DNA of 64,000 nucleotides from Niabella sp. (GTDB taxonomy: Bacteria > Bacteroidota > Bacteroidia > Chitinophagales > Chitinophagaceae), in assembly GCF_030150205.1 (NCBI RefSeq), contig NZ_JASLGT010000005.1, positions 124,001 through 188,000 of the forward strand. The letters are read 5' to 3'. Each line of letters begins with the position of its first letter. Positions within the stretch are counted from its first letter, which is position 1. The position numbers and the translations under genes were made by a program. The notes under the pieces were generated by a model, which was given only the letters and a program-made list of their open reading frames with translations, was not told where the DNA came from and did no database searches. Below are positions 45,355-54,700 of this stretch, piece by piece.

Positions 45355-45633
45355 CGATAAGCCGCTTGCTGCCTTCCTTTTTAAGATGCGGAGGTGGTGA
45401 AGGGTTTCTTTTATCGTTGCATTGCTTAAGTTTGGTAAGCAGGGGCAGGGTGGGATATGAAGCCGCGCGGTGTATAATGAAGCGACTGTTCCGCCATACG
45501 GCCGGTTCCACACTTCCGGCCTGTAAGAGCTGTAAGCAGTCATACGATCGTATTTGCAGGAGATTATTTACCAGGAGTAGCTGTTGCGTTTTTAAAGAAA
45601 GAACCGTTTTATCAAAAAAACATAATACATCTC

Positions 45634-46152
45634 ATGAGAGCAACGGTTATCATTGTTTGCTTGCTGGCCATTTTTACAGCAGCCTGTAAAAAAGACAATA
45701 ATCAGCCCAAAGGCTATATGTTTACCACTGCCTTTAAAAATGACTTGCCGGTACCGGTGGAGATCAGAAGAGGGCGGTTATGGCAAAGAGGGCCCGCTCA
45801 ACCGGATACCCTGGTATACCAGGATACGCTCAAAATTGCTGCGCATGGATCGTATGAAAAAGGACAGTTTATTTGCACCGAGAACTGTAATGCTCCAATA
45901 TTGGACTACACCAGTTATCTGACTGTGTTTGAGATTGCAAAAGTCGTTATTCAGGATAAGGAGCGTATGGACAGTTCCTGCTTTACAAAAGCCTACATTT
46001 CAAAAGACCAGTTTTTTAAATGTGACGAATCGGTAACCGGCACCCCCAATATATATACGTACAGTCAATATAAAGAAACAAAGGATCTCCGGGGTAATAT
46101 CATCCGGAGGGAGTATATATTTGATGCGGACGATCTGGCAGCCGTTAAGTAG
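45634..46152 (+). CDS. Lipoprotein of unknown function
   Basis: This 172-residue protein has a lipoprotein signal (LLAIFTAACKKDN, Cys at about 18). The mature part is beta-rich and contains three further Cys near CTENCN and CDES. No family is recognised. It probably sits in the outer membrane or periplasm. Confidence 0.75.
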   Translation: MRATVIIVCLLAIFTAACKKDNNQPKGYMFTTAFKNDLPVPVEIRRGRLWQRGPAQPDTLVYQDTLKIAAHGSYEKGQFICTENCNAPILDYTSYLTVFEIAKVVIQDKERMDSSCFTKAYISKDQFFKCDESVTGTPNIYTYSQYKETKDLRGNIIRREYIFDADDLAAVK

Positions 46153-46305
46153 CTGTTTCAGTTACCGGGCCGCATTTTGTTCTTTTTACCATTCCCGGGG
46201 AGAATAATACCCCTTCTTTTTACGATCAATATAACGGTTCAAAATAGAAGGCTCCGCCTGCTTCGAAGCCGGTGTAACATTTTAGCATTTTTGCGTATAA
46301 GGGAT

Positions 46306-47678
46306 ATGAGATCCATCGCTTGTTTGTTCGGTGCCATTTTCATCGTTTTTATGGGCCTTACGGGACGTGCACAAGCCCACCCCGTGCTTTTTTCGCCTGA
46401 GGAGCTGAAGGAAGACCTTGCCAGCCTCCGGCACCTGATCACCACTGTGCATGTAAATCCCAATAGCGAGTTAACGCCTGCTCAATATGATGGGCTGTTT
46501 AGTACTATTGCCGCTTCGCTGCAGCATGCGGCCACTGCTACTGAGTTTTTAAAGAAGATACGACCGGTAATGGCCCGGCTTTCGGACGAACATGCGCAGC
46601 TAAACCTAAAACCTGAGCTGCTGGATATTGCATATCGACATGAGCCCGTGTACCTGCCTTTTACATTAAAAAAGCGAGGTGACCGTTACTACATTGATCA
46701 ATGCCTGGGCCTTGTGGCTGACAGGTATAGCGGACAGGAAATACGTAGCGTTAACGGGGTGCCCGTAGCGGATCTGCTGCATCGATGTGCGCTGACTATC
46801 ACCGGTTACCCTGCCCAGCGGATGGAAACAGCCCTACGGCAGTTTGGGTACCTGTATCCCTGGGCGGTAAACGCATTAACTACCTTTTTTATCATAGGAA
46901 CTGCCGGCAAAACGATCCATATGCCAGGTGTCAGTCTGAAGGAATGGGAGGCCTTTCGAGCGGCGCAGGCGGTACCCGGTTGCACGGAGCGGTTGTCGTA
47001 TACCCGCTATGGCAGCACCGGTTATTTGAATGCCTGCTCTTTTGATGTACAGCCAAAGGAACCTATTCCCGCGATTCCATCCGGGCCAGGATCGACGGAA
47101 TTTTTAAACAGATACAGGCAGATAATATAACCCAGCTGATTATCGATGTAAGTCGCAATGAAGGCGGAAGCACGGCCGTTGGCGATTACCTCATCAGTGC
47201 TATTTATCACCAGCCCTACCAGGGCTACCAGACCAATTGGAAGCGGAGCGACGAATATTTAAAGCTATTGCGGTCCTGGGGATTTGACAATGCGCAATAT
47301 GCTGCTGAGCCGGTGGGCCGGATATTGCATTTTGCATCGGAGCAGGTAATACCTGAGTTGGTTCCCTATCCCTATAAGGGAAAAGTAACGGTGGTAATAG
47401 GCCCTGCTACTTTTTCCAGTGCCATGAATTTTGCTACTTTGATTAAAGACAACCGCATGGCCAGGTTGATAGGGCAAACACCCATTAATGGGCATCCTAC
47501 CAGCATTGGCGAAATGTATTATACCAACCTGCCACATACGCAGCTCTTTGTGCGCTTTGGAGTAAAGGAACATATCCGGCCTGCCGGTAAAGTATCGGAT
47601 AATAACCTGCAGCCGGATATTATATTAACGGACGAACAGATGCGTGATGTGAACCTTCTGATTCAAAAGGTTCATTAG
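46306..47678 (+). pseudogene. S41-family peptidase gene with a frameshift
   Basis: The first part (start 46306, signal peptide to GRAQA) encodes the N-terminal domain of an S41/tail-specific-protease-like protein and continues to a stop at 47130. Near 47050-47066 homology moves to another frame: GTYSRDSIRARIDGIFKQIQ, then LIIDVSRNEGGSTAVGDYL, and the catalytic-Ser region VVIGPATFSSAMNF, ending at 47678. The intact product would be about 457 residues. A one-base indel in the AAAGGA tract can explain it; sequencing error cannot be excluded. Confidence 0.85.
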
Positions 47679-47975
47679 TCCGTGCAGGAGCCGGCGGTGT
47701 ATGCACCAGGTTGCATTTTATTTGTTATAATGCGTTTGGCTGACTGCAAGCTATAAGAACGGATAATCGCTTTCTTCAACCGTAATCCGCAGCGCATCGC
47801 AAATAAAACGGTCTCATTTATTTCAACTGCTCTTTAAAAAAAGTTATAGCCTTCAGTCCGCGTTTTCATACGCTTCAATACACCGTTTCAGCACTTCGTC
47901 GCAATAGATTTGCCAAAAGCCGCGCAGGGAGTGAGTTTTGTGCCCTCAAACAAAAACAAACGGAAAACAAAAGAT

Positions 47976-48728
47976 ATGAACCCGCTGCTGAAGAGACCCC
48001 TGCAACGATTTTTAAAGGCAACGTTTTTGCAAAGCCTGCTCTTTTCCCTGCCCATTTATGTGGCACTTCGACTGGTGTTTTATGGGATGGATTTTAGCCC
48101 GCTGGAAGATGCCCGTATTTTATGTAACTATATTGGTACGGGCTGGTTATTGACGACCTTGCCGGCCCTGGCAGGCGTACCGGTGCTCCGGTGGATGCGC
48201 CTGTGTATGAAAAGCCGCGTACAAGCAAGTCGCAGGGCCTGGATACAAACGGTTCTTGTTGCAGTGCTGCTGACCGGTTTTTTATACAGTTGTCAGGCGC
48301 AGTCCACCGGCATGCAACGACAGTCTGGCACGGGGCTCATAACCCGGTGGAAAGGGCTTACTGCCGCCCAAAGCCGCGTGATGATGAATAACGAAATATT
48401 GAGACATCATGATATTCCCCTGGGTGCATCTTTTGAGCTCATCAACACCGGGGTAAAAGGATTGGTGACAAAAGGGGGCAAGGTTTCCGTAGGTTGTGCA
48501 TTGGCGATTGCCGATCTCAAGGGAAATATATTGATGGCTGAGAAAGATCTTTTTACCGGTGCGGATATTTTTGATGCCCGTAAGCTGGACTACCTGCGCT
48601 GCACTGTTAACACCGGCAAGCCTATGGATTGGGAGCGGGAGTATAAAGTGCAGGTGCGGTTTTGGGATAAATTCGGCAAAGGGATGCTCACCAATACGCT
48701 GGTGATCCGGATCATTGATCTGCCGTGA
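47976..48728 (+). CDS. Membrane protein of unknown function
   Basis: This 250-residue protein (start at the ATG for MNPLLKRPLQRF) has three hydrophobic helices at about 17-37, 50-70 and 88-106, then a soluble extracytoplasmic domain with a GASFELINTGVKGL segment and a C-terminal beta region. No family is recognised. The frame extends to 47910, but the upstream codons add no feature. Confidence 0.65.
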   Translation: MNPLLKRPLQRFLKATFLQSLLFSLPIYVALRLVFYGMDFSPLEDARILCNYIGTGWLLTTLPALAGVPVLRWMRLCMKSRVQASRRAWIQTVLVAVLLTGFLYSCQAQSTGMQRQSGTGLITRWKGLTAAQSRVMMNNEILRHHDIPLGASFELINTGVKGLVTKGGKVSVGCALAIADLKGNILMAEKDLFTGADIFDARKLDYLRCTVNTGKPMDWEREYKVQVRFWDKFGKGMLTNTLVIRIIDLP

Positions 48729-49086
48729 GCAAAAGCAATACCTGATGATGTTATTATGCACATATCCTTTGTTCAACGTTGTAGATTTAAATAGGAACGG
48801 CGCTGGATGTCATCAACAGGAAGCTGGATTCAGATCTTTATTTTTTGCAATTCATTCATATTCGTCGCTGAACGGTTCTTTTTAGCCGTTTGTTTGTGTC
48901 AAGATTTATGATGAAGATGAACTATTTAACCTGACGCTCATGCGATAGAGCGAAGGGCCAAAAACGTTTTTCATTGCTGAATTGATTTGCGGCGGATCGC
49001 TTACGCATCAGGGCGCGTGTGCAAACAGGCATACAGTTTGTGCCATTTACAGGCGTAATGGCATTTTTTTATAAAATACATATATT
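48729..49086. other. Intergenic region, nothing recognised
   Basis: No coding region is supported. A weak AACGG/CCGTT stem at 48871-48890 is the only structure noticed. Confidence 0.4.
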
Positions 49087-49413
49087 ATGAAAATAGCTGA
49101 AAATCATCTGGCGGAATTACTGAATCGTTGCGCCGCGGTGTGCGATCATTGCGCAGCCGCCTGCCTGCAGGAAGAAGCCGTGGAACACCTCGCCGATTGT
49201 ATCCGGACAGATATAGCCTGTGCAACGGTTTGCCGTACCACGGCGCAATTGCTGGAATTGGGTATTGGAGAGCAGAATGCTTTATTGCTTTGTGCAGAAG
49301 TCTGTAAGATCTGTGCAGACGAATGCAGCAAGCATGATCATGATCACTGCCGGGCCTGTGCGGAGATTTGTAACGAATGCGCAGTAGAATGTGGCCAGTC
49401 TGCCGTGGCATAA
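49087..49413 (+). CDS. Four-helix-bundle copper-binding protein (DUF326/Csp type)
   Basis: This 108-residue, Cys-rich protein shows repeated CxxxCxxC-like helical patterns: CAAVCDHCAAAC, CIRTDIACATVC, CAEVCKICADEC and CRACAEICNECAVEC, with His residues in KHDHDHC. This is the copper storage protein / DUF326 pattern, binding many Cu(I) ions inside a four-helix bundle. It lacks a signal peptide, so a cytoplasmic copper buffer is likely. Confidence 0.9.
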   Translation: MKIAENHLAELLNRCAAVCDHCAAACLQEEAVEHLADCIRTDIACATVCRTTAQLLELGIGEQNALLLCAEVCKICADECSKHDHDHCRACAEICNECAVECGQSAVA

Positions 49414-49463
49414 AGCAGTGTTGATAATTTTCCCGATCTGTGTATCTTTCTGCTCAAAACATC

Positions 49464-50162
49464 ATGAAATTGAAAAACCGGATGATTTGGGCTATAGTGA
49501 TCGTTATGTTAATGAGTTGCTCCGAACCGGCAGGTGACAATGGGTATTCGCTTACCAAATCTGAACAGGCTATTTGTGATAGCTTGCATCTGGACCCGTT
49601 TGTTATACAGGAATTGCGTGCGTATAGCCAGGTACCGGTAACACCTTTTCATTACTCCCGTGGTAAAATATATGCGGATAATAAAATGACCGAGGTGGAC
49701 CCTATCCGTTTTCCGGGAATTGTTTTTAGTGAAACGGAAGACAATGCTTATGAGCTGATTTATAAATTGAAAGATAGTTTGCGAAACCGGGGATACACCA
49801 TCTTCAAGGTAGAACTAATGGGAGAAGCGGATAACTGGAAACACCGTGTAGGCATTGTTAAGGAAACGAATCCGTACAGCATCCTGAAAAAGATGGAAAC
49901 GGAGGGCATTAACTATGATATAACCAACGATCGTCTGTTAACCATTATAAAGGACCTGGATAAAAAATACCAGCTGGAACTGATCGGTGCCTCCGGCGAT
50001 TACTGCGAGTTCATCATTCACCGTCCGCCGGCAGACTGGAATCAACTGGCAAAGGAAATATATGCAATTTGTCCGGATACTGTAGAGCAAGGCGTAGGTT
50101 CCGTAGAGGCGCTCGCCAGGGAGTTGAAGCAAAACCGGCGCTTATACTTCTGGTGGGACTAG
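49464..50162 (+). CDS. DUF4253-domain lipoprotein
   Basis: This 232-residue protein has a lipoprotein signal (MIWAIVIVMLMSCSEP). The C-terminal half matches the DUF4253 pattern: YDITNDRLLTIIKDLDKKY, LIGASGDYCEFIIHRPPADW, and a final CPDTVEQGVGSVEALARELK followed by LYFWWD. Function of the domain is unknown. A TATCTTTC box at 49442-49449 supports the ATG at 49464 over a GTG at 49440. Confidence 0.85.
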   Translation: MKLKNRMIWAIVIVMLMSCSEPAGDNGYSLTKSEQAICDSLHLDPFVIQELRAYSQVPVTPFHYSRGKIYADNKMTEVDPIRFPGIVFSETEDNAYELIYKLKDSLRNRGYTIFKVELMGEADNWKHRVGIVKETNPYSILKKMETEGINYDITNDRLLTIIKDLDKKYQLELIGASGDYCEFIIHRPPADWNQLAKEIYAICPDTVEQGVGSVEALARELKQNRRLYFWWD

Positions 50163-50322
50163 AAGTATAAAGCGCACCATGAAATTTCATGGCGCGCGGG
50201 CCTTATCTCTTTCGCACCTGTGCTGGTTCATGGTATTCAGCATGGGCAAATAAATGCTGTTTGTTAAAACGGATGTTGCATGTCATTGTTTTTTTAACGA
50301 GTATTGCAGTTCAGGAATGCAT

Positions 50323-50853
50323 ATGATACCTCAGCAAAACAACATTGAACTGCGTACCGCCACTGCTGCGGATGCGGGTGCCATTTGGCAGCTATTGCAA
50401 CAGGCGATTGAAAAAAGGAAACAGGAAGGCAGTGCCCAATGGCAGGATGGTTATCCAAACCCGGACGTAGTAGCAAAAGATATCGAAAAAGGATATGGAT
50501 ATGTTTGTACCAACGAGGCCGGCGACGTTATAGGTTATACGGCGCTCATCTTTGACGGGGAACCGGCCTATGAAGCGCTGGAAGGACAATGGCTGACCAA
50601 CCGTCCTTATGCAGTTATACACCGGCTGGCTACGGTTACCGGCCCAAAGGCGATCAAAGGGTTAGGAACCCGGATTATGATGGCCGTGGAAACCGTTTGC
50701 CGGAAGCAGGGTATTTTCAGTATTAAGGCCGATACTAATTTTGACAATACGGGCATGTTGCGGGTATTTGAGAAACTGGGATATACTTATTGCGGGGAAG
50801 TGTATTTCCGGGGTGCCGCCCGGAAGGCCTTTGAAAAAAAACTGGATGCTTAA
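50323..50853 (+). CDS. GNAT-family N-acetyltransferase
   Basis: This 176-residue acetyltransferase has the acetyl-CoA-binding region KGLGTRIMMAVETVCRKQG (an R/Q-x-x-G-x-G/A variant) near residue 115 and a C-terminal NTGMLRVFEKLGYTYCGEV typical of GNATs. AGGA six bases upstream favours the ATG at 50323; ATG at 50317 is possible. The substrate is unknown. Confidence 0.88.
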   Translation: MIPQQNNIELRTATAADAGAIWQLLQQAIEKRKQEGSAQWQDGYPNPDVVAKDIEKGYGYVCTNEAGDVIGYTALIFDGEPAYEALEGQWLTNRPYAVIHRLATVTGPKAIKGLGTRIMMAVETVCRKQGIFSIKADTNFDNTGMLRVFEKLGYTYCGEVYFRGAARKAFEKKLDA

Positions 50854-50942
50854 AGCCAGCAGCGTTTAAATGTAATAGCTATTGGTTTGGTTTATTGTGG
50901 GCGCTGCACGCTGTAGCTCGGTTTGCGTTTAAATAAACAAGG

Positions 50943-51590
50943 ATGCAACAACAAAAAGATCTTTCTGAGGGTGAGCGTGCCCGCCTGTTGCCGGTAGCAG
51001 GGATATTGCTTTTTGTATGCTGTTATATCATTGCTGCTGTTTTATATCCGGGTGGGTCCCAGGCCGATAAAAATGCGCAAGGGTTTAGCTGGCTGCATAA
51101 TTACTGGTGTAACCTGTTAAACGACCGGGGTATTAATGGTCAGCCCAATGCCGGCAAATGGTGGGGCCGGATGGGGATGACGATCCTGGGGGCATCGCTT
51201 TGTGCTTTTTGGTGGATATTTTTTCGATATGCTGGTTTTTCAAAACGGGTTCGTTTTATCATTACCGGTTGCGGCGTAGCTGCCATGATCCTTACCTTGT
51301 TCCTGTTTACTACCCGGCACGATCTGTTGGTAACCCTATCCAGCTTGCTTGGCTTTATTGCAATGGTGACAACCTTTGCCGGATTGTACCGGTTAAAGTG
51401 GAAACAATTGTTTTGGCTGGGGATTATAAATGTTTTTTTAGTAGCGGTCAATAACGTCTTCTATTACACGCCCTCCCTGATTTACCTGCTTCCCCTGGTT
51501 CAAAAAATTACGTTTTTATTATTCCTGGTTTGGGTATGTGCCATCTGTTTCAGAATACCGTCTGTAACAATAAAGTTTAATCGCGACTGA
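50943..51590 (+). CDS. Six-helix integral membrane protein
   Basis: This 215-residue protein has hydrophobic helices at about 16-36, 76-94, 104-122, 127-147, 154-172 and 178-200. A conserved-looking loop (SWLHNYWCNLLNDRGINGQ) follows the first helix, reminiscent of DUF998-type membrane proteins, but the match is not certain. Confidence 0.75.
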   Translation: MQQQKDLSEGERARLLPVAGILLFVCCYIIAAVLYPGGSQADKNAQGFSWLHNYWCNLLNDRGINGQPNAGKWWGRMGMTILGASLCAFWWIFFRYAGFSKRVRFIITGCGVAAMILTLFLFTTRHDLLVTLSSLLGFIAMVTTFAGLYRLKWKQLFWLGIINVFLVAVNNVFYYTPSLIYLLPLVQKITFLLFLVWVCAICFRIPSVTIKFNRD

Positions 51591-51672
51591 AATACTGAAC
51601 GTACACATTGATGGGTGTGCCCGCTTCGTAATTGCACCGGCGGCTTTTTATGTTTTTCTGCTTATACTGGCT

Positions 51673-51680
51673 TATATTTA
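51673..51680 (+). promoter_or_regulatory. Possible -7 box of the encapsulin operon
   Basis: TATATTTA fits TAnnTTTG at seven of eight positions and lies about 100 bases before the shell gene, upstream of the 51721-51741 palindrome. Confidence 0.35.
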
Positions 51681-51720
51681 TGATAGAATAATTGCCGCTG
51701 GTCGCTGTTCGAGACCACTG

Positions 51721-51741
51721 TTCGAGACTTCGAGTCTCGAA
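51721..51741. repeat. Palindrome upstream of encapsulin gene
   Basis: TTCGAGACT (51721-51729) and AGTCTCGAA (51733-51741) form a perfect nine-base stem with a TCG loop in the leader of the encapsulin gene. Its GAGACT/AGTCTC core is shared with the palindrome at 54621-54655. Confidence 0.65.
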
Positions 51742-51781
51742 ACAACAATACATTTTTACAAAACGACTAAAACATAAGAAT

Positions 51782-52702
51782 ATGGCAGAAGCAAAACATC
51801 AACAAACCGCATTGGGCGATGTAGCTGCACGGCAGCTCGCCATTGCCACCCGTACCGTTCCGCAGATGGTCACTATTTCGCCCCGCTGGTTAACGCAGTT
51901 GATGAGCTGGGTGCCGGTAGAGTCGGGCGTATACCGATTGAATAAAGTAAAGAATGCAACACAGATCGAAGTGGATTGTTCGGCCCGGGATGAACGGATA
52001 TTGCCGCAAACCTTTGTCGATTATATTGAAAATCCGCGTGAATACAACCTGGCGGCCGTGCAAACCATCGTGGATGTTCATACCCGCGTATCGGATCTGT
52101 ACAGCAAGCCGTATAACCAGATATCGGAACAGTTACGGCTGGCCATAGAAACCATCAAGGAACGGCAGGAAAGCGAACTAATCAACAATGCCGGTTACGG
52201 GCTCTTACACAGTGTAGCAGAGGGACAGCGGATAAAGACCCGCACAGGCGCTCCCACTCCAGATGACCTGGACGAGCTGATCGCTAAGGTATGGAAGGAG
52301 CCCGGTTTCTTTTTACTGCATCCGCGGGCGATTGCTGCCTTTGGCCGGGAATGTACCCGAAGGGGCGTGCCTCCACCGACCATATCGCTTTTTGGCTCCC
52401 AGTTTTTAACCTGGAGAGGTATTCCATTGATCCCTTCGGATAAGCTGCCGATCGTCAATGGAAAAACCAGGATCATCCTGCTGCGTACCGGTGAAAGCCG
52501 TCAGGGAGTGGTAGGCCTGTTTCAGCCGGGTTTGCAGGGAGAGCAAACACCCGGACTGTCTGTACGGTTCATGGGCATTAACGACCGGGCCATTGCATCT
52601 TATTTGGTTTCATTGTATTGTTCATTGGCGGTGCTGGTAGATGATGCCATTGCCGTACTGGACGATGTGGAAATTGATAAATACCATGAGTATAAATATT
52701 GA
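51782..52702 (+). CDS. Family 2A encapsulin shell protein (SrpI-like)
   Basis: This 306-residue HK97-fold nanocompartment shell protein belongs to the SrpI/family 2A type: MAEAKHQQTALGDVAARQLA N-arm, WVPVESGVYRLNKV, FVDYIENPREYNL, VDVHTRVSDLYSKP and FFLLHPRAIAAFGRECTRRG are characteristic. No cyclic-nucleotide-binding insert is seen, separating it from family 2B. The shell would enclose the cysteine desulfurase encoded by the overlapping next gene. The ATG at 51782 is chosen; the frame upstream to 51692 crosses the leader palindrome. Confidence 0.95.
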   Translation: MAEAKHQQTALGDVAARQLAIATRTVPQMVTISPRWLTQLMSWVPVESGVYRLNKVKNATQIEVDCSARDERILPQTFVDYIENPREYNLAAVQTIVDVHTRVSDLYSKPYNQISEQLRLAIETIKERQESELINNAGYGLLHSVAEGQRIKTRTGAPTPDDLDELIAKVWKEPGFFLLHPRAIAAFGRECTRRGVPPPTISLFGSQFLTWRGIPLIPSDKLPIVNGKTRIILLRTGESRQGVVGLFQPGLQGEQTPGLSVRFMGINDRAIASYLVSLYCSLAVLVDDAIAVLDDVEIDKYHEYKY

Positions 52703-54623
52703 TGAACAAACAGGGCTGCCGGATCTGACGCAATTGCAGGAACTGGCAAATACGTTTTTCAGGGCCTTGCCTGACCAGGCGCAACAATCGGCATCGCTTC
52801 ATCCAAAAGATCATCCGGATGCCATGGCCATGGCCGGAAAAATGGCGGGCAACGGAGGCCTGCCGGATCTGAGCACCACTAATCATGATCTGGTTGCCGG
52901 ACAGTCGGGAACTGCCCTTCAGCAAACACCTCCGGTACCACAGCATCCTTTCAGCGGGTTGCAGACACCGCCGTCGGCAATGGGTCTGGGCGCATCCTCT
53001 TCGGTGGTAAGCTATGCCCCGCTTATTGATTTGCCCATGACACAGGAAGATAAGGCTGCCACTCAACATACCAGTACCAATGGCGGAAGGATTCCGGCTT
53101 CCGTAGCAGGCAGCGGCGCATCGCCCTCCCACCTGGAGCAGGGGCAGCATTTTGATATTAAAGATCCTGAAACCGGTTTCCCCGATTCCAATATTTCCGG
53201 AGCTTCGAAACCGGCACCGGCTGCCGCCACATTGCCGTTGGAAGCAGAGCAGCCCTACTGGGCGGATATAAACGCGCTGCTAAAACAGATCACTACACCA
53301 TCATTTGTACCACAATTACCAGGATTTGATACAGCGGTCCCTTCGTATTATTTTGGGAGCCAGCCGCAGGTGAACAGTACCGCGCTCAAACAACAGGCGG
53401 GTATACCTGCTTTTAATGCCCATCTGTTTAAAAAGGATTTTCCTATTTTGAATGAGCGGGTGAACGGAAAACAGCTGGTGTGGTTCGACAATGCCGCTAC
53501 CACGCAAAAACCAAAAGCGGTCATGGACCGCATCTCCTGGTTTTATGAGCACGAAAATTCCAATATTCACCGGGCTGCACACGAGCTGGCTGCCCGTGCC
53601 ACGGATGCCTACGAAGCCGCAAGGGAAAAAGTACGGGCATTTTTAGGCGCCCGTTCAGCAAACGAGATCATTTTTGTACGCGGTGCTACCGAAGCGATCA
53701 ACCTGGTGGCACAAAGCTGGGGTGAGCAATACCTGCAAAGCGGCGATGAAATAGTGGTGAGCTACCTGGAGCACCACGCCAATATTGTACCCTGGAAACG
53801 GCTGGCGGATAAAAAGGGGCTGAAGCTGCGGGTGATTCCGGTAGACGATGACGGACAGATCCTGTTAGACGAATACGCCAAACTGCTCAACGCGAACACA
53901 AAACTGGTGGCTTTTACTCAGGTATCCAATGCTTTGGGAACGGTAACGCCGGCGCAGCAAATGGTAGCCATGGCGCATGCGGTTGGTGCCAAAGTGCTGG
54001 TAGATGGCGCGCAATCCGTATCGCATATGACCGTAAATATGCAAACATTAAATGCTGACTGGTTTGTATTCTCCGGACACAAAGTATTTGGGCCAACCGG
54101 CATTGGAGTAGTATATGGAAAAGAAGGCCTGCTGAACGCCACCCAGCCCTGGCAGGGAGGGGGCAATATGATACAGGATGTAACCTTTGAGGAGATCCGG
54201 TATCACAATGCTCCCGGCCGTTTTGAAGCCGGAACCGGAAATATTGCAGATGCCGTTGGACTAGGAGCGGCGTTGGATTATATAACCCGGATCGGGATGG
54301 AGAACATCGGGCAGTACGAACATTTTCTGCTGGAATATGCCACGGGGCTGATCAAACAGATCCCCGGGGTACGGCGTATCGGAACGGCGGCACACAAAGC
54401 AAGCGTACTTTCTTTTACCATGGATGGGTACAGCAATGATGAAGTAGGAAAAGCGTTAAATGACGAAGGCATTGCGGTAAGAACGGGCCACCACTGTGCA
54501 CAGCCCATCCTGCGTCGCATGGGCGTGGAAACCACGGTACGCCCCTCCCTGGCCTTTTATAACACCTGTGAAGATGTGGACCGGTTTATAGAGGTGCTTT
54601 GGAAGTTGAGGAAGAAAAAATAG
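52686..54623 (+). CDS. Encapsulin cargo: SufS-type cysteine desulfurase with N-terminal loading domain
   Basis: This 645-residue protein has two parts. Residues 1 to about 245 are Pro/Ala/Ser/Gln-rich and mostly disordered, with short conserved-looking motifs (GLPDL at 10-14 and 58-62, TGFPDS at 163-168), as expected for the segment that directs cargo into family 2A shells. From about 246 it is a group II cysteine desulfurase: FDNAATTQKP, the PLP Lys466 in FSGHKVFGPTG, and the active-site Cys604 in TGHHCAQP. It releases sulfur from Cys as an enzyme-bound persulfide. The start overlaps the shell gene by 17 bases. Confidence 0.95.
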   Translation: MSINIDEQTGLPDLTQLQELANTFFRALPDQAQQSASLHPKDHPDAMAMAGKMAGNGGLPDLSTTNHDLVAGQSGTALQQTPPVPQHPFSGLQTPPSAMGLGASSSVVSYAPLIDLPMTQEDKAATQHTSTNGGRIPASVAGSGASPSHLEQGQHFDIKDPETGFPDSNISGASKPAPAAATLPLEAEQPYWADINALLKQITTPSFVPQLPGFDTAVPSYYFGSQPQVNSTALKQQAGIPAFNAHLFKKDFPILNERVNGKQLVWFDNAATTQKPKAVMDRISWFYEHENSNIHRAAHELAARATDAYEAAREKVRAFLGARSANEIIFVRGATEAINLVAQSWGEQYLQSGDEIVVSYLEHHANIVPWKRLADKKGLKLRVIPVDDDGQILLDEYAKLLNANTKLVAFTQVSNALGTVTPAQQMVAMAHAVGAKVLVDGAQSVSHMTVNMQTLNADWFVFSGHKVFGPTGIGVVYGKEGLLNATQPWQGGGNMIQDVTFEEIRYHNAPGRFEAGTGNIADAVGLGAALDYITRIGMENIGQYEHFLLEYATGLIKQIPGVRRIGTAAHKASVLSFTMDGYSNDEVGKALNDEGIAVRTGHHCAQPILRRMGVETTVRPSLAFYNTCEDVDRFIEVLWKLRKKK

Positions 54624-54655
54624 GCTGTGCGAGACTTGAAGTCTCGCACAGCCTA
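54621..54655. terminator. Perfect palindrome at the end of the encapsulin operon
   Basis: Arms 54621-54637 and 54639-54655 are perfectly complementary over 17 bases around one central G. It begins at the cargo stop codon and probably terminates the operon, although no long T-run follows. Its GAGACTTGAAGTCTC core resembles the leader palindrome at 51721-51741. Confidence 0.6.
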
Positions 54656-54673
54656 TTGCACAACGAAAATTCG

Positions 54674-54681
54674 TACCTTTG
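54674..54681 (+). promoter_or_regulatory. -7 promoter box of ileS
   Basis: TACCTTTG is an exact TAnnTTTG match, 20 bases before the ileS ATG and just after the palindrome that closes the encapsulin operon. TTG at 54656-54658 may be the -33 element. Confidence 0.65.
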
Positions 54682-54700
54682 CACTCATTTTTTACCTACT

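Noticed and set aside
51692..51781. Upstream start for the encapsulin
   Set aside because: The added residues are encoded by the leader and its palindrome and do not match shell N-termini.
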